This document shows positions 1-7,055 of a stretch of 64,000 bases of DNA, piece after piece; position 1 is the stretch's first letter, and every line of letters begins with the position of its first letter. The DNA comes from an uncultured Alistipes sp. (lineage in GTDB: Bacteria > Bacteroidota > Bacteroidia > Bacteroidales > Rikenellaceae). Below the pieces are notes generated by a model. It did not search any database, was not told the origin of the DNA, and saw nothing but the letters and a program-made list of their open reading frames with translations. The stretch covers positions 62,001 to 126,000 of the forward strand of contig URBK01000001.1 in the NCBI GenBank assembly GCA_900546065.1. The letters are read 5' to 3'. The position numbers were made by a program, and so were the translations under genes.

Positions 1-534
1 TACAAACGCCCGTTTGTCAAATATACCCCCACGTGGCCCCGCAGCTTCATGCCGCAGGACCAGAAACGGCGCGATCTGGTGGCCAAGATGAAGCTGCTGC
101 CCAACAGCCGTTTCACACACGGCCAGAAGATAGTCTTCATGGATGACAGCATCGTGCGCGGCACGCAGCTCAAGGACAATGTCGTCAAGCTGCTCGACGC
201 CGGCGTCAAGGAGATACACATGCGCATAGCCTGCCCGCCGCTGATCTTCCCCTGCCGCTTCCTCAACTTCTCGACCTCGCGCAGTACATACGACCTCTAC
301 ACGCGCCGCGTCATACGCGACATGGAGGGTACGGAGGATATACCCGACTCGGTATTCGAGCAGTATGCCGACCCCGACAACCCCAAGCACAAGGAGATGG
401 TCGAGATAATGTGCCGCCACCTGCAGCTCACCTCGCTCAAGTTCCAGCGTCTGGACGATCTGGTCGAGGCCATAGGCCTCCCGAAAGAGGATCTCTGCAC
501 GCACTGCTGGGATAACAGCAGCTATGACGAGTAG
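1..534 (+). CDS. purF: Amidophosphoribosyltransferase, C-terminal part (5' end outside window)
   Basis: The frame is open from base 1, so only the last 177 residues are visible. The PRPP-binding loop VFMDDSIVRGT is clear near bases 132-165, followed by the PurF-type RIACPP..FPC stretch and a terminal CTHC. The FPC cysteine and the CxxC pair match the positions of the [4Fe-4S] ligands of Bacillus-type PurF, so this is probably the iron-sulfur form. The family catalyses the first step of purine synthesis, making phosphoribosylamine from PRPP and glutamine in the cytoplasm. The N-terminal glutaminase half lies to the left of the window. A strong hairpin follows the stop codon and separates the gene from a convergent neighbour. 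Confidence 0.93.
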   Translation, partial: YKRPFVKYTPTWPRSFMPQDQKRRDLVAKMKLLPNSRFTHGQKIVFMDDSIVRGTQLKDNVVKLLDAGVKEIHMRIACPPLIFPCRFLNFSTSRSTYDLYTRRVIRDMEGTEDIPDSVFEQYADPDNPKHKEMVEIMCRHLQLTSLKFQRLDDLVEAIGLPKEDLCTHCWDNSSYDE

Positions 535-545
535 CCGCGCAACGG

Positions 546-591
546 AAACACGGCGGGCCGCCCCTCAAGAAAAGGGCGGCCCGCTGTGTTT
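546..591. terminator. Strong hairpin between convergent genes
   Basis: A near-perfect 18-base stem (AAACACGGCGGGCCGCCC and its complement) encloses a 10-base loop. There is only a short, impure T run after it. It lies between purF and the leftward lipoprotein gene, so it can serve both directions. Confidence 0.8.
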
Positions 592-625
592 CAATACCGA
601 TATGTCGGCGCGAATACCCGCATCA

Positions 626-2107
626 TCACTCCTGCATGCGGAACGATACCGTCACGGCCGGCTGCCGCTCTGCCGCCGAGACGATACGTCGCTCGGGGAC
701 GGTGACGCGGCCGCGGACAAATTCCGGTATGTTATACGACTTCATGAAGGTACGGTAGAAGTCGGGATCGCGCTGCGGCAGCAGGAACGGCTTCGAGAGG
801 GTGCCGTCATCAGATACGTGGGCCATGTAGACATGGGTATAGAGCCCGTCCACACGGCGGCTGTTGAAGAGGATCCAGCGGCTGTTGCTGCTCCACGAGT
901 GGTAGCTCTCGGCCTCGGGGCTGTTCACAGCCGAGGTCTCCACCTCGCGGCCGCTGCGCAGGTCGATCATGCGCAGGTCGGCGTCGCGGTGCCATATAGA
1001 GAATGTACCGTAATCAGACAGCGCATACAGCATGAAGGCCCCGTCGGGCGAGACGCGCGGGAACGAGACGCTGCGCCCCGTCGTGCGGGCGTTGCAGAGT
1101 GTATCCACATCCCGTCCGAGACGTCCCGAGGCGGCATCGAAACCGATGCTGCAAAGGCTGTAACGCGCCTCTTTGTAGCGTGCGGGCATCTCGACCGAAT
1201 CGGCCGCACAGAAGTAGAGCTTGTCTCCTGCTGACGAAAACGAAGGGAAGGTCTCGAAGCGGTCGCCGCGCATAAGCTCCGGCACGGAGTAGAGCTCGTG
1301 ACGTTCGGTGTCGTAGACCACCACGTCCGAGGCGCTGTCGAAGACCTCCACACGGTTGCTCTCGTCGGGCAGCGTTATGAGTTTCGTCGCGTTGACCGAG
1401 AAGGCTATGTATCGTCCCGACGGGTGCCACGACGGATATACCGTCGAGGATATGGTGCTGTCGGTGGCCGTATTCAGACGCTCGATACGACCCTCGCGCA
1501 GAAGCATAGTTCCGGCATGCGTCTGCCGCATGTGGAAGAGCATCATGTCGGGATCCTGCGAACGGAAGGTGTGGCAATTTATACACCCGTACCCGGCCGA
1601 CGAAGTCTCTATAACAGGCTCTTCGCGGAATGTCTCCAGACAACGCTGGTATATCCCCATCTCGCCCCAAGTCTCATATCCGGGTTCGATAAGGCGATAC
1701 ACCATATATGGGTCTATCACATCCTCCGAGACGCGTATCACAAATGGGGCATAACGCCGCCACACGCCATCCCCGTCGCGGGCCTCGACCGTAACCGATA
1801 TATCAACGTCGGCGGCAACGGCCGCAGTGCACAGACGCCGCCAGCCTCGCTGCGGCAGACGGAACGCCCCGTCGCGTGTCGATACCGTGACACGCTCGGC
1901 ATCCGCCTCCAACCTCGCGCGGGCACGCCCCTCGAATCCGTCGAGACGGAAATTCAGCGGTGCGATATTCACCGGCACCGTGACACCGGCATAGTCGGGA
2001 AAGATGTGCGGGGCCGAAGGAGACCTCTCCGCCACACGGCCGCCGCAGGCTGCGAGCACGGCCGCCAAGGCCGATATAAATATATATGTGACAAGGTGTT
2101 TCATCAT
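626..2107 (-). CDS. Lipoprotein with CxxCH haem motif and TolB-like propeller
   Basis: The protein has 493 residues. The start is the ATG at 2107, whose ATGA overlaps the stop of the upstream gene by 4 bases. Residues 1-20 form a signal peptide ending in an AAC lipobox (Cys21), so it is probably a periplasm- or surface-facing lipoprotein. A single c-type haem motif C-I-N-C-H lies at residues 175-179. The rest contains repeated WHPSGRYIAF / SPDGAFMLY-type strands typical of PD40/TolB propellers, ending with a SWSSNSRWILFNSRR blade. The family is often annotated as a TolB-like or cytochrome c-related protein in Bacteroidales. The substrate is unknown. It is co-transcribed with the DUF6057 membrane protein, which suggests a joint envelope function. 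Confidence 0.8.
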   Translation of the reverse strand: MMKHLVTYIFISALAAVLAACGGRVAERSPSAPHIFPDYAGVTVPVNIAPLNFRLDGFEGRARARLEADAERVTVSTRDGAFRLPQRGWRRLCTAAVAADVDISVTVEARDGDGVWRRYAPFVIRVSEDVIDPYMVYRLIEPGYETWGEMGIYQRCLETFREEPVIETSSAGYGCINCHTFRSQDPDMMLFHMRQTHAGTMLLREGRIERLNTATDSTISSTVYPSWHPSGRYIAFSVNATKLITLPDESNRVEVFDSASDVVVYDTERHELYSVPELMRGDRFETFPSFSSAGDKLYFCAADSVEMPARYKEARYSLCSIGFDAASGRLGRDVDTLCNARTTGRSVSFPRVSPDGAFMLYALSDYGTFSIWHRDADLRMIDLRSGREVETSAVNSPEAESYHSWSSNSRWILFNSRRVDGLYTHVYMAHVSDDGTLSKPFLLPQRDPDFYRTFMKSYNIPEFVRGRVTVPERRIVSAAERQPAVTVSFRMQE

Positions 2108-3921
2108 CGTTTGGCGGCAGGCTCCTCGCCTGCGAACATGAAGTAATACATATACGTACCGCCATAGTTGCGGCGCATGAGAGCCGCCAGATCGCTGCGT
2201 GCGTAGTTCTCGGCGGCGAAGCTCTGGAATGCGAGGAAACGGCGTCGTGTCTGCTCCGAGATATCGTAGCCGCTCATGTCGCGGCCCGTCATGGCGCCGT
2301 ATATGAGCAGCGCCTCCTCGAAACACTCCGCCGCGGGCATCACACCCGCCGTGCGGCATCCGTCCACGGCGGCACGGAAACCCTCCAGATCGCGGTTCAG
2401 AAGGCGTCCCGTGAGCAGGTGTTCAACCGTACGTCCGACAAGGGCGTTAGGTTTCAAACGCGAGAGCTGCGAGGCATCCCGCTCGGCGGCATAGACGACG
2501 GCTATGTTCGACATGTTCTCCCGCTCGGCACCCAGACGCGCATCTGCCGCAACGGCACCGCCATCACCAACCATACGGCGGTACACGGACGCCGCGTCAC
2601 GATAGAAGAGCGTGCGCTCCAGCATCGAGATATACTTCTCGGCCGCGGCGTGGCCGCTGCGGCCGCCGCCAGCAAGGAACGTCTGCACCAGACGCAGCAG
2701 CATGCGCGGGTTGCAGCTGCCGTTGACAGCCAACGCCTCGCTGTTCTTCTTGAAGGCTGTCTCCTGCGCTATCGAGACATTACCCACGGCATAGTACATG
2801 TCGCTCAACAGCGGGAAAAGGAACGGGTTGTTGTCGCTCCAGTCGATCGAGAGCCCCTCAAGCCCGCGCTGCGGGAATGTGAAGGCACGCGCCGCAAGCT
2901 CGCCGCGCTCCAGAAGCGCCGTATTGAGCATGAAGCAGTGGAGCGTATTCTCCCCGCCGCTTGCCGCCACCGTCGCTATCACATCGTCCCACGCACCGCG
3001 GCGCATGAGATAATCCAGACGTTCGAACAGCCTCGTATCCTGCTGCATGTAGTATCTCTCGCCGTGCGCCGCCGCAACTGTGATCACAGCCACGGCCGAC
3101 ACCTGCACCACAACGACAGCCCCGCGCCGCAACATCGTCCCCGCCCTGCGCCGCAACGCCGCCAGAGGCCGCACCACGGCAACGGCTACCGGCATCGCCA
3201 CCCACGCAGCCCATACCCACGGCGATGCGGGCACCATCGGGTTCCAATAGGCTTCGGGAGTAAAGGCACGCGCCAACGTTCCGTACCAGCCGCGGCCGTA
3301 TGCCGCCAGAGCCATTGCCAGAGCCGCCGCCACGGGCAGCAGATACCACCATCGTTTGTGGCCGCACATCGCTTCATATACGAACAACGTCACGGCAAAT
3401 GCTATGGCCGCAGGCCCCGCAAGCCAGTAGAGAACGACGCTCAGGGCCGTCGCCACAGCAACACGCAAGGCGGTGCCACCGCCCGCGTGTACCATTATCG
3501 AGAAGAGCCCCCACGCCGCAAGCCACGACAAAAGGCCCTCGTAACGGTAGTCGTAGTCGACCGTAAGGAATATCTGCGCCGCCACGGGCGCCAGCCACAA
3601 CAGCCACGCGCCGTTATCCGCAGCCACACGCTCCAGCGTCCGCCGCATCGTAACGCCCACGGCCGCAAGAAGGAGCGCCGTAATGAGGGCGCCGCTCCAC
3701 GGTTCGATGAAGAACTGCAGCACAAAGTCGCGCGCCACGGCCGCCGTGCCTCCGCACTCGGCCATGCGCCGCAACACCCAGCCGCCGTCCCATAGGAACA
3801 TGCGGTTCTGCTCTATAAAGGGGAACACATATCCGTGCCGCAGATATAGATAGAGGAAGAGGGCGGCCGCAAGCACCGTCCCGAACAGAGCCGTAGATAT
3901 CTTTTCCGAAATTTTCGTCAT
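2104..3921 (-). CDS. DUF6057-family multi-pass membrane protein
   Basis: The protein has about 605 residues. I chose the ATG at 3921 (MTKISEK); an in-frame ATG at 3948 adds nine unlikely residues. The N-terminal half holds many hydrophobic segments, starting with TALFGTVLAAALFLYLYL and a conserved-looking FLWDGGWVLRRMAE loop. The C-terminal half is soluble, helical and TPR-like (residues about 330-600). This arrangement matches the Bacteroidales DUF6057 family, whose function is not known to me. It overlaps the downstream haem-motif lipoprotein by 4 bases, implying translational coupling. A -7 box sits upstream at 3974-3981. Confidence 0.75.
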   Translation of the reverse strand: MTKISEKISTALFGTVLAAALFLYLYLRHGYVFPFIEQNRMFLWDGGWVLRRMAECGGTAAVARDFVLQFFIEPWSGALITALLLAAVGVTMRRTLERVAADNGAWLLWLAPVAAQIFLTVDYDYRYEGLLSWLAAWGLFSIMVHAGGGTALRVAVATALSVVLYWLAGPAAIAFAVTLFVYEAMCGHKRWWYLLPVAAALAMALAAYGRGWYGTLARAFTPEAYWNPMVPASPWVWAAWVAMPVAVAVVRPLAALRRRAGTMLRRGAVVVVQVSAVAVITVAAAHGERYYMQQDTRLFERLDYLMRRGAWDDVIATVAASGGENTLHCFMLNTALLERGELAARAFTFPQRGLEGLSIDWSDNNPFLFPLLSDMYYAVGNVSIAQETAFKKNSEALAVNGSCNPRMLLRLVQTFLAGGGRSGHAAAEKYISMLERTLFYRDAASVYRRMVGDGGAVAADARLGAERENMSNIAVVYAAERDASQLSRLKPNALVGRTVEHLLTGRLLNRDLEGFRAAVDGCRTAGVMPAAECFEEALLIYGAMTGRDMSGYDISEQTRRRFLAFQSFAAENYARSDLAALMRRNYGGTYMYYFMFAGEEPAAKR

Positions 3922-3973
3922 AGGAAGGTTCAGCCGCGGTGCCGACACACGCCCCAGCCGCGCGGCTTTTCCG

Positions 3974-3981
3974 TAAAGATA
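3974..3981 (-). promoter_or_regulatory. Probable -7 box for the DUF6057 operon
   Basis: Read leftward this is TATCTTTA, one base from the TAnnTTTG consensus, about 50 bases before the start. No clear -33 TTTG was seen. Confidence 0.45.
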
Positions 3982-4134
3982 CTAAAAATTGCCGAAATAC
4001 GCCATCGGCACATATATTTATTTTCCACAATATCTTTTGCATACGATCTGCCGGCCGCTGTGCAAGGCAAGTCCAAGGTCTAAAAAAACGACACGCGCGA
4101 GCCGTCGTTTCAACTTCCTTACAGATTTATTCGC

Positions 4135-4142
4135 TAAATTTG
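4135..4142 (+). promoter_or_regulatory. -7 box TAAATTTG directly before the response regulator
   Basis: This is a perfect TAnnTTTG match ending only 4 bases before the ATG at 4147. If used, transcription would begin at or next to the start codon, giving a leaderless mRNA. Confidence 0.5.
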
Positions 4143-4146
4143 TGGT

Positions 4147-4830
4147 ATGAAGATTCTGATCATAGAGGATGAGCCGTCGCTGCGCGAGGTGATGCAGCGC
4201 GCGCTCGAGCAGGAGCGATACATCGTCGAGACGGCCGCGACATACGCCGAGGCCGATGCCCGCATTGCGGCATACTCCTACGACTGCATCCTGCTCGACA
4301 TAATGCTTCCAGACGGGAGCGGCTTGCGGCTGCTCGAGCACATAAAACATCTGCGGCGCCGCGACAACGTCATCATAATCTCGGCACGCGACTCTTTGGA
4401 CGACAAGGTCGAGGGTCTCGAACTCGGCGCCGACGACTACCTGCCCAAACCCTTCCATACGGCCGAGCTGCTCGCCCGCATACGCAGCGTCCTGCGCCGC
4501 GGCCGCAGCGGCGGCGAGCTGACGCTCACCGTAGGGAACGTCTCGCTCGACGTGGACAAGGCCCGCGTGACGGTCGACGGCCGCGAAGTGCCTCTGCTCA
4601 AGAAGGAGTTCGACATACTGTTATACCTCATGCAGCGCCCGAACCATCTGGTCGACAAGACCGTGCTGGCCGAGGCCGTATGGGGTGACCATGCCGACGA
4701 TGCCGACAACTTCCAGTTCGTCTATGCGCAGATGAAGAACCTGCGCCGCAAGATGGCCGAGGCCGGAGCCACGGCCGAGATAAAATCGGTCTACGGATTC
4801 GGGTACAAGCTCGTGCCGCCGCAACAATAA
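4147..4830 (+). CDS. OmpR/PhoB-family response regulator
   Basis: The protein has 227 residues. The receiver domain (1-120) carries the acidic pair E7/D8, phospho-acceptor Asp51 in LLDIMLPDG and Lys101 in YLPKPF. The C-terminal half is a winged-helix DNA-binding domain (about 130-225) with the EFDILLYLMQRPN and VYGFGYKL signatures. It should be phosphorylated by the histidine kinase encoded 18 bases downstream and then bind DNA. The nearest rightward candidate target is the PepSY-like gene after the kinase. A -7 box almost touches the start codon. Confidence 0.95.
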   Translation: MKILIIEDEPSLREVMQRALEQERYIVETAATYAEADARIAAYSYDCILLDIMLPDGSGLRLLEHIKHLRRRDNVIIISARDSLDDKVEGLELGADDYLPKPFHTAELLARIRSVLRRGRSGGELTLTVGNVSLDVDKARVTVDGREVPLLKKEFDILLYLMQRPNHLVDKTVLAEAVWGDHADDADNFQFVYAQMKNLRRKMAEAGATAEIKSVYGFGYKLVPPQQ

Positions 4831-4848
4831 CACGCCAACGCCGCCGAC

Positions 4849-6129
4849 ATGAAACTCATCTACCGCATAGCCCTGCGCCTGTCGCTCGCGCTGCTGCCAC
4901 TCATGGCGCTGTGGGCGGCGCTGTTCTACTATACGATGGTCGGCGAGATAAACGACGAGGCGGACGATGCGCTGGAGGACTACTCGACGCTCATCATCTC
5001 GCGCATGCTGGCCGGACGTGAGCTGCCGTCGCTCAACAGCGGCTCGAACAACAGCTACTCGATAACCCCCGTCGATGCCGCATACGCCGACACACATCCC
5101 CACATAGACTATTACGATGCCGATATCTTCATTCCCGAGAAGGACGAGACCGAACCGGCACGCGTGCTGGTCACCATATTCACCGACCGCGACGGCCTCT
5201 TCTACGAGTTGAAGGTGGCCACACCCACATTCGAGAAGGACGACCTGCTGGTGGCCATAGCATATTGGGTTGTAATATTATATATATTACTGTTGCTCAC
5301 AACGATAGGGCTCACGGTGTGGGTCTTCCACCGCAGCATGCGCCCCCTCTACGAGCTGCTGCACTGGCTCGACCGCTACACTCCGGGCCGCCGCACCGAG
5401 CCCGTTCCGGACAACACTTCGGTCAAGGAGTTCCATCGGCTCAATGCCGCGGCTCAACGCGCCGTAGACCGTTCTGAGGAGCTGTTCCAACGCCAGAAGC
5501 AGTTCATAGGCAACGCCTCGCACGAGTTGCAGACACCATTGGCGGTGGTCGCATCGCGCATCGAGTGGCTCATCGACAACACCCCGATAAGCGAGCAGCA
5601 GGCTCTCGAACTGCTAAAGATACAGCGCACCGTAGCACACATGTCGCGGTTGAACCGCACGCTGCTGCTGCTCACAAAGATCGACAACGGACAATTCCCC
5701 GAGAGCGTCGAGGTCGACATCACGGCTCTCGTGCGCGAGCAGACCGAGGTGTGCGAGGAGATCTATGCCTCGCGCCGCCAGCGCGTCACCCTAACGGCCG
5801 TGCAGCCTCTCACGGTGACGATGAACGAGTCGCTCGCCTCGACCATAGTAAACAACCTCGTCAAGAATGCCTTCGTACACTCGGCCGAGGGGTGCGCCAT
5901 AGATATCACGGCAGACCCATCGTCAAGGGTGCTGCGCGTGGCCAATGACGGCGAGGCGCCGCTCGATGCCGACCGCATCTTCGACCGCTTCTATCAGGGT
6001 ACCAAGCGTGAGGGTTCGACGGGTCTCGGACTCGCCCTTGCCGGTGCCGTGGCTCGATACTACGGATTGCGCCTTACCTACCGCTTCGACGGCGGCCGCC
6101 ACATATTCGAGGTCGCATGGCCCCGTTAG
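4849..6129 (+). CDS. Two-component sensor histidine kinase
   Basis: The protein has 426 residues. A transmembrane helix lies at about 10-30, a periplasmic sensor region at 31-132, and a second helix at about 136-160, followed by a short HAMP-like linker. The H-box FIGNASHELQTPL places the phospho-accepting histidine at 225. The N-box is IVNNLVKNAF (N336/N340) and the G2 box is GSTGLGLALA (389-398). It is an inner-membrane kinase for the regulator just upstream. The periplasmic signal cannot be read from the sequence. TCS pairs followed by PepSY-like secreted proteins recur in Bacteroidales, which fits the next gene. Confidence 0.94.
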   Translation: MKLIYRIALRLSLALLPLMALWAALFYYTMVGEINDEADDALEDYSTLIISRMLAGRELPSLNSGSNNSYSITPVDAAYADTHPHIDYYDADIFIPEKDETEPARVLVTIFTDRDGLFYELKVATPTFEKDDLLVAIAYWVVILYILLLLTTIGLTVWVFHRSMRPLYELLHWLDRYTPGRRTEPVPDNTSVKEFHRLNAAAQRAVDRSEELFQRQKQFIGNASHELQTPLAVVASRIEWLIDNTPISEQQALELLKIQRTVAHMSRLNRTLLLLTKIDNGQFPESVEVDITALVREQTEVCEEIYASRRQRVTLTAVQPLTVTMNESLASTIVNNLVKNAFVHSAEGCAIDITADPSSRVLRVANDGEAPLDADRIFDRFYQGTKREGSTGLGLALAGAVARYYGLRLTYRFDGGRHIFEVAWPR

Positions 6130-6138
6130 GTGATACGC

Positions 6139-6170
6139 CCGGAATAAAACATCTCCGGAATAAAATATCT
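6139..6170 (+). repeat. Two-copy 16-bp direct repeat
   Basis: CCGGAATAAAACATCT is followed immediately by CCGGAATAAAATATCT, 15 of 16 bases identical. It lies in the gap between the histidine kinase and the PepSY-like gene and could be a regulator site. Confidence 0.6.
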
Positions 6171-6342
6171 TCCCGATATTATAAGGTATCTTCCCGCGCG
6201 GGGACAAAAAAAACGGCGGCAGCGGAAAAATTTTTCGATTTTTTTGCTGTGCGGCACGAAAATTCAAATTCATTTCAGAATCGTACCTGACCTTTGTCAT
6301 ACGAAACATGAACAAAGTCAAACAAGCAAAAACACGAACACT

Positions 6343-6786
6343 ATGAAAAAGTACATCATTCTCGCAATCGCAATCATCACGACGGGCATCTCGGCCGCAT
6401 ACGCAGACGACGACCGCGCCATCACCAAGGAGCAGCTGCCCAAGGCGGCACAGGAGTTCCTGAGCAAATACTTCCCTACGCAGAAGATAGCTCTGGCAAA
6501 GGAGGAGACCGATTTTCTGGACAAGAGCTATGAGGTGATCTTCGTCGACGGCGCCAAGGTCGAGTTCACGCGCAACGGCGAGTGGAAGGAGGTCAACTGC
6601 AAATTCTCAGCCGTACCCGACGGCATCGTTCCCGCCCAGATCCTCAAATACATCGACCAGAACCATGAGGGTGCCAAGGTCATCGAGATCGACCGCGACA
6701 AGCGCGACATCGAACTCAAGCTCAACAACCGCGTCGAGCTGACATTCGACCTTAAGTACAACATCATCGACATAGACTTCGACTGA
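6343..6786 (+). CDS. Secreted PepSY-like (DUF2874) protein
   Basis: The protein has 147 residues. I chose the ATG at 6343 because it gives a clean signal peptide (MKKYIILAIAIITTG, cleavage near AYA-DDD). Two PepSY-like repeats follow: LPKAAQEFLSKYFPTQKIAL with VEFTRNGEWKEV, and IVPAQILKYIDQNHEGAKV with VELTFDLKYNIIDIDFD. Such periplasmic proteins bind or sense unknown ligands, and many are placed beside two-component systems. Its position behind the regulator/kinase pair suggests it is an output or accessory of that system. A poor -7 match (GACCTTTG, 6289-6296) lies about 50 bases upstream. Confidence 0.85.
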   Translation: MKKYIILAIAIITTGISAAYADDDRAITKEQLPKAAQEFLSKYFPTQKIALAKEETDFLDKSYEVIFVDGAKVEFTRNGEWKEVNCKFSAVPDGIVPAQILKYIDQNHEGAKVIEIDRDKRDIELKLNNRVELTFDLKYNIIDIDFD

Positions 6787-6804
6787 TCGTCACCCCCCCC
6801 GCAG

Positions 6805-6839
6805 CGCGGACGGCACACGGAACGTGCCGCCCGCGTTTT
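6805..6839 (+). terminator. Intrinsic terminator after the PepSY-like gene
   Basis: The stem CGCGGACGGCAC / GTGCCGCCCGCG has one mismatch and is followed by TTTT. Confidence 0.75.
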
Positions 6840-6969
6840 GCGTTTACGCATCCCGACTGCCATAAAGGGTCTATGTTTTGACCGCAATCAGTCAGGCCAT
6901 CACCCCGCGCCGCCGTTACACCATCAGTCCGTCACATACGGCCGGACGCGCGGCATCACAGGGTGAAAA

Positions 6970-7000
6970 TTTGCAGATTGTGTTTTTAATCGTATTTTTG
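6970..7000 (+). promoter_or_regulatory. Consensus Bacteroidetes promoter for the P-type ATPase
   Basis: TTTG at 6970-6973, a 19-base spacer and TATTTTTG at 6993-7000 match the -33/-7 consensus fully. The start codon is 56 bases further on. Confidence 0.8.
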
Positions 7001-7055
7001 TAGCTTGTAGGGTGCGGCAAGGCCGCACTGCAGAATAAAAATTCCATACCTTCAC

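Noticed and set aside
626..2359. Upstream extension of the haem-motif lipoprotein (577 codons)
   Set aside because: It runs into the DUF6057 gene and loses the signal peptide; the ATGA-coupled start at 2107 is far better.
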